NCBI GenBank assembly: GCA_023664705.1
Contig: JAMPFE010000010.1
Location: 33,173 to 97,172 of the forward strand
DNA length: 64,000 nucleotides
DNA from: Lachnospiraceae bacterium
GTDB taxonomy: Bacteria > Bacillota > Clostridia > Oscillospirales > Ruminococcaceae
Direction: 5' to 3'
Numbering within the stretch: the stretch's first letter is position 1; each line of letters opens with the position of its first letter. Shown one piece after another: positions 15,324 to 24,559 of the stretch. Position numbers and translations under genes: made by a program. The notes below the pieces were generated by a model. It saw nothing but the letters and a program-made list of their open reading frames with translations, did not search any database and was not told the origin of the DNA.

Positions 15324-15809
15324 TTATTCGTCGTCCTTTCTTATTTCGAGTATCTTAATCTTCAATATTCCCGACGGGGTCTCCACATCGACCTCCTCGC
15401 CGACCTCGTGACCCATTATCGCCGCTCCGATAGGCGATTCGTCGGACATTTTTCCGCTGTTTATATCGGCTTCCTTTGTGCCGACCATTTTAAACTCCAT
15501 TTCCTCGTCCATTTCCACGTCGAATATTTTTACGGTCGTGCCTATGCCGACCTTTTCCGTGGAAATATCCTCGTCCTCAACTATCTGAGCGTGAGCGAGG
15601 GTATGCTCTATCTCGGCGATCCTCGACTCTATCTTGCCCTGCTCGTTTTTCGCCTCGTCATATTCGCTGTTCTCGGACAAGTCGCCGAAAGACATCGCGA
15701 CCCTGATCTTCTCCGCTATCTCGGGGCGGCGGACGGATCTCAGCTCGTTAAGCTCCTCCTTGAGCTTCTGTTCGCCCTTTCGGGTCAATACGGTACTGGG
15801 TTTGTTCAT
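15324..15809 (-). CDS. greA: Transcription elongation factor GreA
   Basis: 161 residues. It stimulates RNA polymerase transcript cleavage at arrested complexes. The N-terminal coiled coil has the functional tip region FGDLSENSEYDEAKNEQGKI with the conserved acidic Asp and Glu, and the C-terminal FKBP-like domain contains ESPIGAAIMGHEVGEEVDV. The start is ATG at 15809 (MNKPSTVL), preceded by AAGGAGG; an upstream in-frame ATG has no such site. It is 4 bases ahead of lysS. Confidence 0.97.
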   Translation of the reverse strand: MNKPSTVLTRKGEQKLKEELNELRSVRRPEIAEKIRVAMSFGDLSENSEYDEAKNEQGKIESRIAEIEHTLAHAQIVEDEDISTEKVGIGTTVKIFDVEMDEEMEFKMVGTKEADINSGKMSDESPIGAAIMGHEVGEEVDVETPSGILKIKILEIRKDDE

Positions 15810-15858
15810 ATTATCCTCCTTGCTTGAAAAAGCCTTTGTGCGGCTTAAAATCAAATTT

Positions 15859-17091
15859 TTATTGCTGCGGATTTGCCTGCGGCGCGAGTATCTCGACAGC
15901 CTTTTGCAGCTGGCTGTCCGTTTCGTGCGGCAGATACTCTATCGACGCGCCCGAGGGCAGCTCCGTTACATAATCGGGCTTTAGTCCCACGCCGTCGTAG
16001 GGCTGGGACTTCGACGGCAGGATAGTCGCCGTTGTAAGGCTCAGCGCGCTGCCGTCCTGAAACTCGTAGGTGCTCTGCATTACGGCTTTCCCGTAGGTCT
16101 GCGTGCCTATCAGCATAGCGCCGTGCTCGTCGCGCAGCGCCACCGCGAACAGCTCCGCCGCCGAGGCGGTGCCGCCGTCCACAAGCACGGCTATCGGCAG
16201 GTCCATTTGCTCCTCGGAATCCGTTTCGATAAGCGTTTTCTTTACGCCGCCCGCGTACTCCGCCGTGGCGATGACCGCCGCGGGCAAAATCCTGTTCAGC
16301 ATGGGCTTCAGCGCCGAAATGACGCCGCCGCCGTTCTGCCGCAGGTCGATTATCAGCGCTTTTGCGCCGTCCGCGGAGAGCGAATTGAGCGAGTTCGAGA
16401 ACTGCTCTGGGGTCTTGGCGTTGAACGACGTAATGCGGATATAGCCTATATTATCGTCGAGCATTTCGTCCGTTACCGACGAAATGTCTATCTGCTGGCG
16501 AATGAGGTTTACGGTGAGCTCCTCGCCGCTGCGCACGAGCCTCAGCGTGAGCTTTGTGCCTATATCGCCGCCCGATATTCTGTCGAGCGCGACGTCCTCG
16601 CCCATGCCGAGCAGGCTTCTGCCGTCTATCTCGGTTATGATGTCGCCGACGATGACGCCGTTGTTCTCCGCGGAGCCGCCCTTGTAGACGTTGGTTATCC
16701 GCAGATAGCCGCTGCCGTCCGCCTCCGCCTCGAAGCCCGCGCCGTTTACGACGCCGCTGCTGGTCTGCCGAAGCTCGTAATAGGTCTGTGCGGGCATATA
16801 CGTCGCGTATTTATCGCCGATGCCCGAAACGTAGCCGTTTATGACGGAAGCCTCCAAGGTCTCGTCGACTATCGTGCCCGTGTAGTTGTTGCGCACGGTA
16901 ACGTCCATTTCCTGCAGCTTCTGATATACGCCCTCGTATTTCTCCGAGCTCGATATCTTACGGTTATATATACTCAGCGACACCGTCCACGTAAGCACGA
17001 ACGTTATCGCGCAGCCTATCGCGACAAGACTTATCGCGATGCCGAGTGATATTCTTTTGTTCACTTTTGTCTCCTTTGCATTGATTTGCAT
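15859..17091 (-). CDS. S41 family C-terminal processing peptidase with PDZ domain
   Basis: 410 residues. One N-terminal membrane helix (ISLGIAISLVAIGCAITFVL, about 14-38) anchors an extracytoplasmic protease. A PDZ domain spans about 110-190 (VYKGGSAENNGVIVGDIITE) and the S41 core about 210-375, with the nucleophile in DGGTASAAELFAVAL and the catalytic Lys in TYGKAVMQS. This matches CtpA/CtpB-type processing proteases. It begins directly after the ftsX stop codon (TAAATG), so translation is coupled. B. subtilis has the same order, ftsE-ftsX-ctpB, where CtpB acts in sporulation and FtsEX controls a wall hydrolase. Confidence 0.93.
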   Translation of the reverse strand: MQINAKETKVNKRISLGIAISLVAIGCAITFVLTWTVSLSIYNRKISSSEKYEGVYQKLQEMDVTVRNNYTGTIVDETLEASVINGYVSGIGDKYATYMPAQTYYELRQTSSGVVNGAGFEAEADGSGYLRITNVYKGGSAENNGVIVGDIITEIDGRSLLGMGEDVALDRISGGDIGTKLTLRLVRSGEELTVNLIRQQIDISSVTDEMLDDNIGYIRITSFNAKTPEQFSNSLNSLSADGAKALIIDLRQNGGGVISALKPMLNRILPAAVIATAEYAGGVKKTLIETDSEEQMDLPIAVLVDGGTASAAELFAVALRDEHGAMLIGTQTYGKAVMQSTYEFQDGSALSLTTATILPSKSQPYDGVGLKPDYVTELPSGASIEYLPHETDSQLQKAVEILAPQANPQQ

Positions 17092-17994
17092 TTACACCTT
17101 CAGGTACTTGCCCATGCTGATTATCGTGCCGACCGCTCCGAGGAGCGCGCCCGCCCCGCAGTTCACCGCGAGGACCGTCCAGCAGACGCTGTCGAACGGG
17201 ATAAGGTTGAAGAAGCCGAACATCTCCCACAGCGTGAAATTGTCGGTAAACAGCGAGAAAATGGAATCGTAGATGAACCACGTCAAGCCCCATGCCGCCG
17301 CGCCCGCGAGGACGCCGACGAACATGCCCTCCACGAAAAACGGAAGCTTGATAAAGCCGTTCGTCGCGCCGACGTATTTCATAATGGTTATCTCGTTGCG
17401 GCGCGCGAACACGCTGGAGCGTATCGTGTTGGAGATTATGACTATGCTGACGATAACGAGCGTTACCAGTATGCCGACAACTATTATCGAGAACGTGCTG
17501 CGGATATTCTGGAGCGCGCTTGCGAAATCATACGGCGCTCTTACCTCCTCGACGCCCGAAATGCTGGACACCGCCGTAACGACGGGGCGTATCCGCGCAA
17601 GATCGGTCACTCTCGCGAAGAACGAATGCGGCACGGGGTTTTCCTCGAGGTACTCGAGAAGCTCGGCGTACTCGCCGAGGTCGTCTCTGAACGACTCTAT
17701 GCCCTCGTCGGGGGAGATGTACTTCACGTCTGTGAGGTCGGGGTTTCCGTCGAGAGCCTGTCTGATATGCGCGATATCCGCGTCGGTCGCGTTCTCCTTG
17801 ATGAAAATGGCTATCTGGTTGGTGTCCTCGATATTGCCCATAATGATATTGACGTTCGCCATAACGAGCACGGAAATGCTTATCTGGAGCAGGCTGACGA
17901 GGAGTATCGAAAAGCTCGCGAAGGACATTACGAAGTTTTTCCAGACGGAGGTTATGCCCTTTTTAACAAGGTAAGTAACATTACTGGTCCTCAT
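17092..17994 (-). CDS. ftsX: Cell division protein FtsX
   Basis: About 300 residues from ATG at 17994 (MRTSNVTYLVKKGITSVWKN), with GGAGG 5 bases upstream. One N-terminal membrane helix, an extracellular domain of about 120 residues (EDTNQIAIFIKENATDADIA onward), and three C-terminal helices including FSIIVVGILVTLVIVSIVII fit the FtsX topology. FtsX partners FtsE to activate peptidoglycan hydrolases in the envelope. It overlaps ftsE by 14 bases and touches the S41 protease gene. Confidence 0.95.
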   Translation of the reverse strand: MRTSNVTYLVKKGITSVWKNFVMSFASFSILLVSLLQISISVLVMANVNIIMGNIEDTNQIAIFIKENATDADIAHIRQALDGNPDLTDVKYISPDEGIESFRDDLGEYAELLEYLEENPVPHSFFARVTDLARIRPVVTAVSSISGVEEVRAPYDFASALQNIRSTFSIIVVGILVTLVIVSIVIISNTIRSSVFARRNEITIMKYVGATNGFIKLPFFVEGMFVGVLAGAAAWGLTWFIYDSIFSLFTDNFTLWEMFGFFNLIPFDSVCWTVLAVNCGAGALLGAVGTIISMGKYLKV

Positions 17995-18667
17995 CGTTGC
18001 CTCCGATCGTCTCGTCAAAGGTTATCGAGCCCTTGTCGATATTGATTATCCTGCCGCCGTAATAGCGCACGAGCTCGTGCTCGTGGGTTATCATAACGAC
18101 GGTCGTGCCGCAGCGGTTTATCTCTTTCAGAAGCCCCACAAGCTCGTAGGAGCGCTTGGGGTCGAGATTTCCCGTGGGCTCGTCGACGATGAGCAGTCCG
18201 GGGTCGTTCGCGAGGGCGCGGGCTATCGCGACGCGCTGCTGCTCGCCGCCCGAGAGCTCCCGCGTCTTGCTTTTCGCCTTATGCCCGAGCTCGACGAGGT
18301 TGAGCACATACGGCACTCTGGTGCGTATAGTCTTGTTTGATGCGTCGGCTATCCTGAGCACGAAGGCAACGTTTTCATAGGCTGTGAAATCCTGAATAAG
18401 GCGGAACTCCTGAAAGACCACCCCGATAGAGCGGCGGAATTTCGCTATCCTATTGCCCTTGATCTTGGACAGATTATAGCCGTTTACGAAAACGCGCCCC
18501 GAGCTGGGCACGAGCTCTCTCATCATAAGCTTTAACAGCGTGGACTTGCCCGCGCCGTTTCCGCCCACTATAAACACAAATTCCCCGTCGTTTATGCGGA
18601 GATTTACGTCTACCAAAGCGTCAACGCCGCTGGAGTAGTGGACGTTGACGTTCTTCATTTCAACCAT
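17981..18667 (-). CDS. ftsE: Cell division ATP-binding protein FtsE
   Basis: About 228 residues starting at MVEMKNVNVHY with GGGGGAG 9 bases upstream; a longer in-frame start would add 31 residues of non-conserved sequence. Walker A is GGNGAGKST, the signature is LSGGEQQR, Walker B is LLIVDEPTGNLD and the H-loop is in MITHEHEL. It is the cytosolic ATPase of the FtsEX complex and overlaps ftsX. Confidence 0.96.
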   Translation of the reverse strand: MVEMKNVNVHYSSGVDALVDVNLRINDGEFVFIVGGNGAGKSTLLKLMMRELVPSSGRVFVNGYNLSKIKGNRIAKFRRSIGVVFQEFRLIQDFTAYENVAFVLRIADASNKTIRTRVPYVLNLVELGHKAKSKTRELSGGEQQRVAIARALANDPGLLIVDEPTGNLDPKRSYELVGLLKEINRCGTTVVMITHEHELVRYYGGRIINIDKGSITFDETIGGNDEDQ

Positions 18668-18750
18668 AAAAACAAACTCCCCCGTTTTGTAAGAATAAGC
18701 AACGCTAATTTCCCTAATTATTGTTTTCTGTCTATTATCTCTGTCCCTAT

Positions 18751-18866
18751 AACAAACCACAAGGCTGTCCGCATTGAATTTCGCAAGCGAAATTCAACGC
18801 TAACGTTTTGCTGCGCAAAACGTTCTAAACAAACCATATGGCTGCCCGTTGGCTGAAAACAGCCAA
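18751..18866. repeat. Hairpin cluster with 17-bp direct repeat
   Basis: Three hairpins in a row: 18774-18797 (TTGAATTTCGC with an AA loop), 18802-18824 (AACGTTTTGC with a TGC loop) and 18849-18866 (TTGGCTG with an AAAA loop). Two copies of AACAAACCAnAnGGCTG (18751-18767 and 18828-18844) flank the first two. It lies between the cdaR-like gene and ftsE. No T run follows, so it is not a standard terminator. Confidence 0.6.
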
Positions 18867-18892
18867 AGAACAGCCGTAACGTATCGGTTTTA

Positions 18893-19978
18893 TCAGAACT
18901 TTGTCGGATTTGCGGCGAGGTACTTCTTGACCATAAGGGCGATCTTGAAGATTATGGCGTGGTCGAACTCGCGCAGGTCGAGACCCGTCAGCTTCTTTAT
19001 CTTGTCCAGACGGTACACGAGCGTGTTTCTGTGAACGAACAGCTTGCGGGACGTCTCGGAGACGTTCAGGCTGTTCTCAAAGAACTTCTGTATAGTGAAC
19101 AGCGTCTCGTGGTCGAGGCTCTCTATCGAGTTCTTCTTGAATACCTCCTTGAGGAACGTGTCGCAGAGCGTCGTGGGCAGGTGGTAGATAAGCCTCGCGA
19201 TGCCGAGGTTGTCGTAGGAAACGATGTTCTTGTCGGTATCGAAAACCTTTCCGACCTCGAGAGCCGTCTGCGCCTCCTTAAACGAGCGCGCGAGCTCCTT
19301 TACGCCGAGCACGGGCGTGCCTATGCCGACGTTCACCTTTGTGAAGAACTCGCTGGACAGCGTGTCCGAAATGCTCCTCGCGAGCTTTTCGAGGTCTTTT
19401 ACGTCGATGTTGTTCTTGACCTCCTTGACAAGGACGATGTCCGTTTCGGTGATGTTGAAAACGAAATCCTTGTTCTTGTCGGGGAACAGGTTCTGGATAA
19501 CGTCGTAAGCCGAAACGTCGTTGGACGCTATAACGCTTATCAGGAACACCACGCGGCTTATGTCGCCGTTAAAGTGCAGCTCGCGCGCCTTAAGGCTTAT
19601 ATCGCCCGGAAGCACGTTATCGAGAATGATATTCTTGACGAAGTTGTTCCTGTCGTATTTTTCATCGTAGTACTGCTTAATGCTGGAAAGAGAGATAGCG
19701 ATAATCCCCGCGTACTTGGACGCGGATTCGTCCGTACCCTCCACGAACACAGCGTAATCGGGCTTGATGTGAATGCCGAACGGCTTGTAGGTATATCCGT
19801 CGCGGATAAACACCTCGTGCGAATCTCCGAGCTCGATAGAGAAGAAATCGTTCCCTCCGCCGACTCTGGTGAGGTCGCTGCACGCAACGATCGTTCCGTT
19901 TTCGTCGATAACCCCGATAACTCTGTTGACCGTGTCCTTCATCTGATGGACGATTCCCTGAAATAGCCTGTTTGACAT
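18893..19978 (-). CDS. CdaR/PucR-type transcriptional regulator
   Basis: 361 residues from ATG at 19978 (MSNRLFQGIVHQ), with AGAGGT upstream. The N-terminal half resembles the sugar diacid recognition domain (VIGVIDENGTIVACSDLTRV), a GGDEF-like middle domain follows, and the C-terminus is a PucR-type helix-turn-helix (LNVSETSRKLFVHRNTLVYR). Family members respond to carbohydrate diacids or related ligands; the ligand here is unknown. It lies between metG (divergent) and ftsEX, and neither neighbour suggests a target. Confidence 0.88.
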   Translation of the reverse strand: MSNRLFQGIVHQMKDTVNRVIGVIDENGTIVACSDLTRVGGGNDFFSIELGDSHEVFIRDGYTYKPFGIHIKPDYAVFVEGTDESASKYAGIIAISLSSIKQYYDEKYDRNNFVKNIILDNVLPGDISLKARELHFNGDISRVVFLISVIASNDVSAYDVIQNLFPDKNKDFVFNITETDIVLVKEVKNNIDVKDLEKLARSISDTLSSEFFTKVNVGIGTPVLGVKELARSFKEAQTALEVGKVFDTDKNIVSYDNLGIARLIYHLPTTLCDTFLKEVFKKNSIESLDHETLFTIQKFFENSLNVSETSRKLFVHRNTLVYRLDKIKKLTGLDLREFDHAIIFKIALMVKKYLAANPTKF

Positions 19979-20167
19979 TTGTGTACCTCTTTCCGATTTT
20001 TTGCATATCCCGATGTCCTTGGGCGCGGAACATTCCCCCGAGTTTGTAAAAAATACACAGTCCGAGCCCTCGAAATTTGTGCCTATCTCTATTGTACTAA
20101 AAAATGCAAAAAAAATCAAGTCTTTTTTATGTAATATGTAAAAATTTCTTGTTTTTTTTGACAATAC

Positions 20168-20196
20168 TTGAAAATTGCGTGAAAATGTACTATAAT
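20168..20196 (+). promoter_or_regulatory. metG promoter
   Basis: TTGAAA (20168-20173), a 17-base spacer and TATAAT (20191-20196), 75 bases before the metG start. The 292-base gap between the cdaR-like gene and metG holds only A/T-rich promoter sequence; no T-box is seen. Confidence 0.8.
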
Positions 20197-20270
20197 ATAA
20201 TTATATAAGTATATGCTTTTTAGGGCAATATTTACAAATCTTACAAAATTCGGAAAAGGGGAAGATACCG

Positions 20271-22202
20271 ATGAACAAAAAATATTATATAACCACCCCG
20301 ATTTATTATCCCTCGGGGGAGCCGCATATAGGGCACTGCTACACCACCGTGGCGTGCGATACGATCGCCCGCTTCAAGAGGATGCAGGGCTTTGACGTGA
20401 TGTTCCTTACGGGGACGGACGAGCACGGGCAGAAGATAGAGCTGAAGGCAAAGGAAAAGGGCGTTACGCCCAAAGAGTATGTCGACCCCATCGTTGCGAA
20501 CTTCAAGAGGCTCTGGGAGACCATGGACATCAGCTACACGCGCTATATCCGCACCACGGACGACTATCACGTAAAGACCGTGCAGTCGGTGTTCCGCAAG
20601 CTGTACGACAAGGGATATATCTACAAGGGGCAGTACGAGGGCAAATACTGCACACCCTGCGAGAGCTTCTGGACGGAGAGCCAGCTCAAGGACGGCAAAT
20701 GCCCCGACTGCGGGCGTGACGTCATAGACGCTCACGAGGAGGCTTATTTCCTTAAGGTGTCGGAATTTGCCGATAAGATAGAGAAATTCCTCACGGAAAC
20801 GGACTATCTCTCGCCGAAAAGCCGCGTAAACGAAATGGTCAACAACTTCATAAAGCCGGGGCTCGAGGATCTGTGCGTTTCGAGAACGTCCTTTACGTGG
20901 GGCATTCCCGTGGATTTCGACCCGGGGCACGTGGTATACGTCTGGGTGGACGCGCTGACGAACTATATCAGCGCGCTCGGCTACGAGAACGACGCGTATA
21001 GCGACTACGAAAAGTACTGGCCCGCCGATATGCATATGACCGCAAAGGAGATAGTGCGGTTCCATTCGATAATATGGCCTATCATTCTGATGATGCTGGA
21101 GCAGCCGCTGCCGAAAAAGCTTTACGGGCACGGCTGGATAAACTTCAACGGGCAGAAGATGTCGAAATCCGTCGGCAACGTCATCGACCCGTTTATCCTA
21201 GCGGAGCGCTACGGCTCGGACGCTGTGCGCTATCAGATACTGCGCGATATGCCCTACGGCTCGGACAGCAACTTCTCCAACGAGATAATGATAAGCCGCA
21301 TAAACTCCGACCTCGCGAACGACCTGGGCAACCTCGTTTCGCGCACCGTGGCAATGGCGGACAAGTATTTCGGCGGCACGCTGCCCTCGGACAGGCAGGC
21401 GGAGCCGCTCGACGGGGAGCTTATCGGCATGGCGGGGGCTCTGCGGGAGACCGTCGCGCCGCTCGTCGAGGAGGCGCAGCTCTCAAAGGCGCTGGAGGAG
21501 ATATTCAAGGTCGTTTCCCGCGCCAACAAGTATATCGACGAAACGGAGCCGTGGGTTCTCGGGAAGAGCGAGGAAAAAAAGGCGCGTCTGGCGAGCGTTC
21601 TGTACAATCTGCTGGAAACTATCAGAATCTGCTCGGGACTGCTGGCGGCGTTTATGCCGCGCACCATGCCCATGGTTTGGGAGCAGATAGGCGCGGACGA
21701 GAGCCTTGTCGCATATGATGCTCTGGGGGAGTTCGGGAAGCTGCCCGAAAACGTCACCGTGCACAAGGGCGGCGTGCTGTTCCCCCGTATCGACGTCGAC
21801 AAGGAGATAGACGAGCTGAACGCGATGCTCAAGCCCGCCAAGACCGTCCGCGAGGACGAGGACTTGGACAAGGCGAACGTTATCAATATAGAGCAATTCG
21901 CCGAGATAAAGCTCCGCAGCGGCGAAGTGACCGCCTGCGAGAAGATACCCAAGGCGAAGAAGCTGCTGAAGCTGACCGTCGACGACGGGCGGAACGGCAG
22001 ACAGATAGTTTCGGGCATCGCGAAGTGGTATAAGCCCGAGGAGCTCGTCGGGAAGAAGATAGTGTTCGTGGCGAATCTCGCGCCCGCGAAGCTCTGCGGA
22101 GAGCTCTCCGAGGGCATGATACTCGCGTGCGACGCGGGGGAGGACGATGTTCGGGTGCTGTTCCTCGACGGGGACGTGCCGAACGGCTCCACTATCAGAT
22201 AA
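20271..22202 (+). CDS. metG: Methionyl-tRNA synthetase
   Basis: 643 residues, the long MetG form. The class I motifs are PHIGHCYT (HIGH) and GQKMSKSVGN (KMSKS). Zinc ligands appear as CTPC and CPDC around residues 125-145. A C-terminal EMAP/Trbp111-type tRNA-binding domain (about 540-643) contains VVSGIAKWYKPEELVGK-like sequence, reading IVSGIAKWYKPEELVGKK. AAAAGGGG precedes ATG. The PH-domain gene follows 16 bases later, so the plus-strand genes to nth may be one transcript. Confidence 0.98.
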   Translation: MNKKYYITTPIYYPSGEPHIGHCYTTVACDTIARFKRMQGFDVMFLTGTDEHGQKIELKAKEKGVTPKEYVDPIVANFKRLWETMDISYTRYIRTTDDYHVKTVQSVFRKLYDKGYIYKGQYEGKYCTPCESFWTESQLKDGKCPDCGRDVIDAHEEAYFLKVSEFADKIEKFLTETDYLSPKSRVNEMVNNFIKPGLEDLCVSRTSFTWGIPVDFDPGHVVYVWVDALTNYISALGYENDAYSDYEKYWPADMHMTAKEIVRFHSIIWPIILMMLEQPLPKKLYGHGWINFNGQKMSKSVGNVIDPFILAERYGSDAVRYQILRDMPYGSDSNFSNEIMISRINSDLANDLGNLVSRTVAMADKYFGGTLPSDRQAEPLDGELIGMAGALRETVAPLVEEAQLSKALEEIFKVVSRANKYIDETEPWVLGKSEEKKARLASVLYNLLETIRICSGLLAAFMPRTMPMVWEQIGADESLVAYDALGEFGKLPENVTVHKGGVLFPRIDVDKEIDELNAMLKPAKTVREDEDLDKANVINIEQFAEIKLRSGEVTACEKIPKAKKLLKLTVDDGRNGRQIVSGIAKWYKPEELVGKKIVFVANLAPAKLCGELSEGMILACDAGEDDVRVLFLDGDVPNGSTIR

Positions 22203-22218
22203 GAAAGGAATGACAGCT

Positions 22219-22653
22219 ATGGCTAAGCCTATTCCCGGACAGGTGTGGACGGACAAGAAGCGGACGTTTCTCGGTCTGCCGTGGTCGTTTACGCGCTATA
22301 TACTCACAGAAAAGAAGCTGATAACCCGCAAGGGCTTTCTGAACATAACCGAGGACGAGGTGGAGCTTTACCGTATCCTCGATAAAAGTCTGAAGCTGCC
22401 GCTCGGGCAAAGGCTTGTCGGCTGCGGCACGGTGATAATCAACTGCAAGGACGTCGACACTCCCGTAAAGGAGATAAAGTCGATAAAAAAGCCGAGGGAA
22501 TTTACGGAGATACTCGAGAAATACGTCGACGCGCAGCGCGATAAGTACAACACTCGCGGCAGGGATATAGTCGGGTTTCAGCCGCACGAGCACGACGACG
22601 ATATCTGCGGCGGGGATCACGACCACGTGGATATAGACAATATATTAAAATAA
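22219..22653 (+). CDS. PH-domain (bPH2-like) protein
   Basis: 144 residues. The pattern RYILTEKKLITRKGFLNITE followed by DEVELYRILDKSLKLPLGQR is that of the bacterial PH domain (DUF304 and relatives), which often describes how membrane-associated proteins are regulated, but here there is no membrane helix. The C-terminus is rich in His and Asp (HEHDDDICGGDHDHVDID), a possible metal-binding tail. ATG at 22219 is chosen because AAAGGA is 9 bases upstream; an ATG 9 bases earlier overlaps that site. Function unknown. Confidence 0.75.
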   Translation: MAKPIPGQVWTDKKRTFLGLPWSFTRYILTEKKLITRKGFLNITEDEVELYRILDKSLKLPLGQRLVGCGTVIINCKDVDTPVKEIKSIKKPREFTEILEKYVDAQRDKYNTRGRDIVGFQPHEHDDDICGGDHDHVDIDNILK

Positions 22654-22689
22654 CTCATTTGCGATAACCCATGGAAGGGGGAAAGAAGT

Positions 22690-23337
22690 ATGGATATTTC
22701 AAGGATAGCGGATATAGGCTCGGTCAATCAGACAACGCTGACAAAGGCTTCGACGCAGCGCACGGAGACCAAGACGACTACGCTCGCGACGGAGCATACG
22801 GACAGCTTTGTCAAGTCCGAGGCGGCTTTTACGCCCGCCTATACCAAAAAGTCGGCGCAAAAGCAGACTGCCGACAACAACCTTACGCATAAGGAGAACA
22901 CAGAGGATATGGTGGCGAAGGTCGACGAGCAGGGAAAACCCGCTACCGTCGAGGAGCGCATGACAAAGGGCGTGAGCCACATTATACGCGCAATGTTCGT
23001 AAAGCAGGGCGAGGTGCTTTCGGGGAACGTCCCGAGCGTGGGGGCGAAGATGTACGCCGAGGAGCTGCTCGCGCAGCTGCGGCAGCTTTACGGGAACTCC
23101 GCCGCGGAGGAAAATACCGAGGAATATTGGCAGCCCGACGAGACCGCCGCGCGCCTGCTTATGTTCTTCGACTGCGTGAGCGTCGAGGGCGAGGACAAGG
23201 CGGGTCTGCTGGAGCGCTCGTTCCTGTCGGCGTTCGGCGACACGGAGAAGCTTTTCGGAGGGCGCGGACGGCTGCCGCTAGAGAGCTATGAGACAAAGCA
23301 GCTGGTCCTCGAGGCGTATTTCAACGGAGCGGCGTAA
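22690..23337 (+). CDS. Hypothetical protein upstream of tatD
   Basis: 215 residues with AGGGGGAAAG before ATG. The first 75 residues are Thr-, Lys- and Ala-rich and probably disordered. The rest is helical and ends RLPLESYETKQLVLEAYFNG. I do not recognise the family. The stop overlaps the tatD start (TAATG), indicating coupled translation. Confidence 0.7.
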   Translation: MDISRIADIGSVNQTTLTKASTQRTETKTTTLATEHTDSFVKSEAAFTPAYTKKSAQKQTADNNLTHKENTEDMVAKVDEQGKPATVEERMTKGVSHIIRAMFVKQGEVLSGNVPSVGAKMYAEELLAQLRQLYGNSAAEENTEEYWQPDETAARLLMFFDCVSVEGEDKAGLLERSFLSAFGDTEKLFGGRGRLPLESYETKQLVLEAYFNGAA

Positions 23338-24098
23338 TGGGCGGTATTTTCGACACTCACGCGCACTACATGAAAAGCGATTTCGGTGAGGACCTGGATA
23401 AGCTCCTCGCCGAATTGCCGAGCAAAAATGTCGCGCGTGTTCTCGCGGTGGGTTGCGATATCCCGTCGAGCACGGAGGAGGCGGCTCTCGCGGAGCGTTA
23501 CGGCTATATTTACGCGGCGGCGGGAATCCACCCCGAATATGCCGCCGACGCTCCCGAGGGCTGGGAAAGGGAGCTCGAGGGGCTGCTGGCGCGCGAAAAG
23601 GTCGTCGCGCTCGGGGAGATAGGCCTGGACTATCACTACCCCGAGCCGCCGCGCGGCGTTCAGCGCGGGGTTTTTGTACGGCAGCTCGAAATGGCGAAGC
23701 GGCTCGATATGCCCGTTATTATCCACTCGCGCGACGCCTGCGCGGACACTATGGACATTCTGCGGCAATACAAGCCGCGCGGAGTGCTGCACTGCTTTTC
23801 GGGCAGCGCCGAGACCGCCCGCGAGGTCGTAAGGCTCGGTATGTACATCGGGTTTACGGGCGTGCTGACGTTCAAGAACTCCAAGAAGGCATGCGCCGCC
23901 TGCGAGGCTGTCCCCATTGACAGGCTGCTGCTGGAGACGGACTGCCCGTATATGGCGCCCGTGCCGCACAGGGGAGAGCGCTGCGACAGCTCGATGATAG
24001 CGTTCACCGCGGCGAAAATGGCGGAGATAAAGGGCGTTTCGACCGAGGAGATGATAGACGTCGCGCGGGAGAACGGGGAGAGGTTGTTCTTCAAATGA
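23337..24098 (+). CDS. tatD: TatD family metal-dependent hydrolase
   Basis: 253 residues, a TIM-barrel amidohydrolase; characterised members are DNases or deacylases. Metal ligands are seen as DTHAHY, ALGEIGLDYHY, PVIIHSRDA, GVLHCFSG and LLETDCPYMAP. Length is typical of TatD. Its start overlaps the upstream gene and its end overlaps the GNAT gene by ATGA. Confidence 0.93.
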   Translation: MGGIFDTHAHYMKSDFGEDLDKLLAELPSKNVARVLAVGCDIPSSTEEAALAERYGYIYAAAGIHPEYAADAPEGWERELEGLLAREKVVALGEIGLDYHYPEPPRGVQRGVFVRQLEMAKRLDMPVIIHSRDACADTMDILRQYKPRGVLHCFSGSAETAREVVRLGMYIGFTGVLTFKNSKKACAACEAVPIDRLLLETDCPYMAPVPHRGERCDSSMIAFTAAKMAEIKGVSTEEMIDVARENGERLFFK

Positions 24099-24544
24099 TA
24101 ACGTATGAAAAGGCATGCCCCGAACAGCTCCAAACCGTGCTGAAAATGCGCCGCGAATGCTGCGCATGCGTTTTCGGGAAAGACGAAAGCGAGTTCGGGG
24201 GAGAGTTCACGCGGCTCTCCGAGGAGTTTTTCGCGCACGGCGACCAGACCACCGTGCTCGCGTTCGACGGCGGGAGGGCTGTCGGCTGCGCGACGATATG
24301 CTATATCATGCTTATGCCGACCCTCGACTGCCCGTCGGGGAAACGCGCTCACATTATGAACGTGTACGTCAACGCCGAGCATCGGCGGCAGGGCGTCGCG
24401 CGGCGGATGATGAATATGCTGCTCGGCGAGGCTGGGGAGCGCGGCGTTACTTACGTCTCGCTCGATGCGACGGAGGACGGCGCGCGGCTTTACAAAGCTC
24501 TCGGGTTTGAATTTTCCGAGGAGAATATGGGATTAAATTTGTAA
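24095..24544 (+). CDS. GNAT family acetyltransferase
   Basis: 149 residues with the GNAT fold. Motif A for acetyl-CoA binding is seen in MNVYVNAEHRRQGVARRMM, and the C-terminal YVSLDATEDGARLYKALGF is typical. It overlaps tatD by ATGA at 24095-24098. The substrate cannot be told from sequence. Confidence 0.88.
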   Translation: MITYEKACPEQLQTVLKMRRECCACVFGKDESEFGGEFTRLSEEFFAHGDQTTVLAFDGGRAVGCATICYIMLMPTLDCPSGKRAHIMNVYVNAEHRRQGVARRMMNMLLGEAGERGVTYVSLDATEDGARLYKALGFEFSEENMGLNL

Positions 24545-24559
24545 ATTAACGGAGGAGTT

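Noticed and set aside
20000..20270. T-box riboswitch upstream of metG
   Set aside because: The promoter lies only 75 bases before the start, and no T-box sequence or specifier hairpin is visible.
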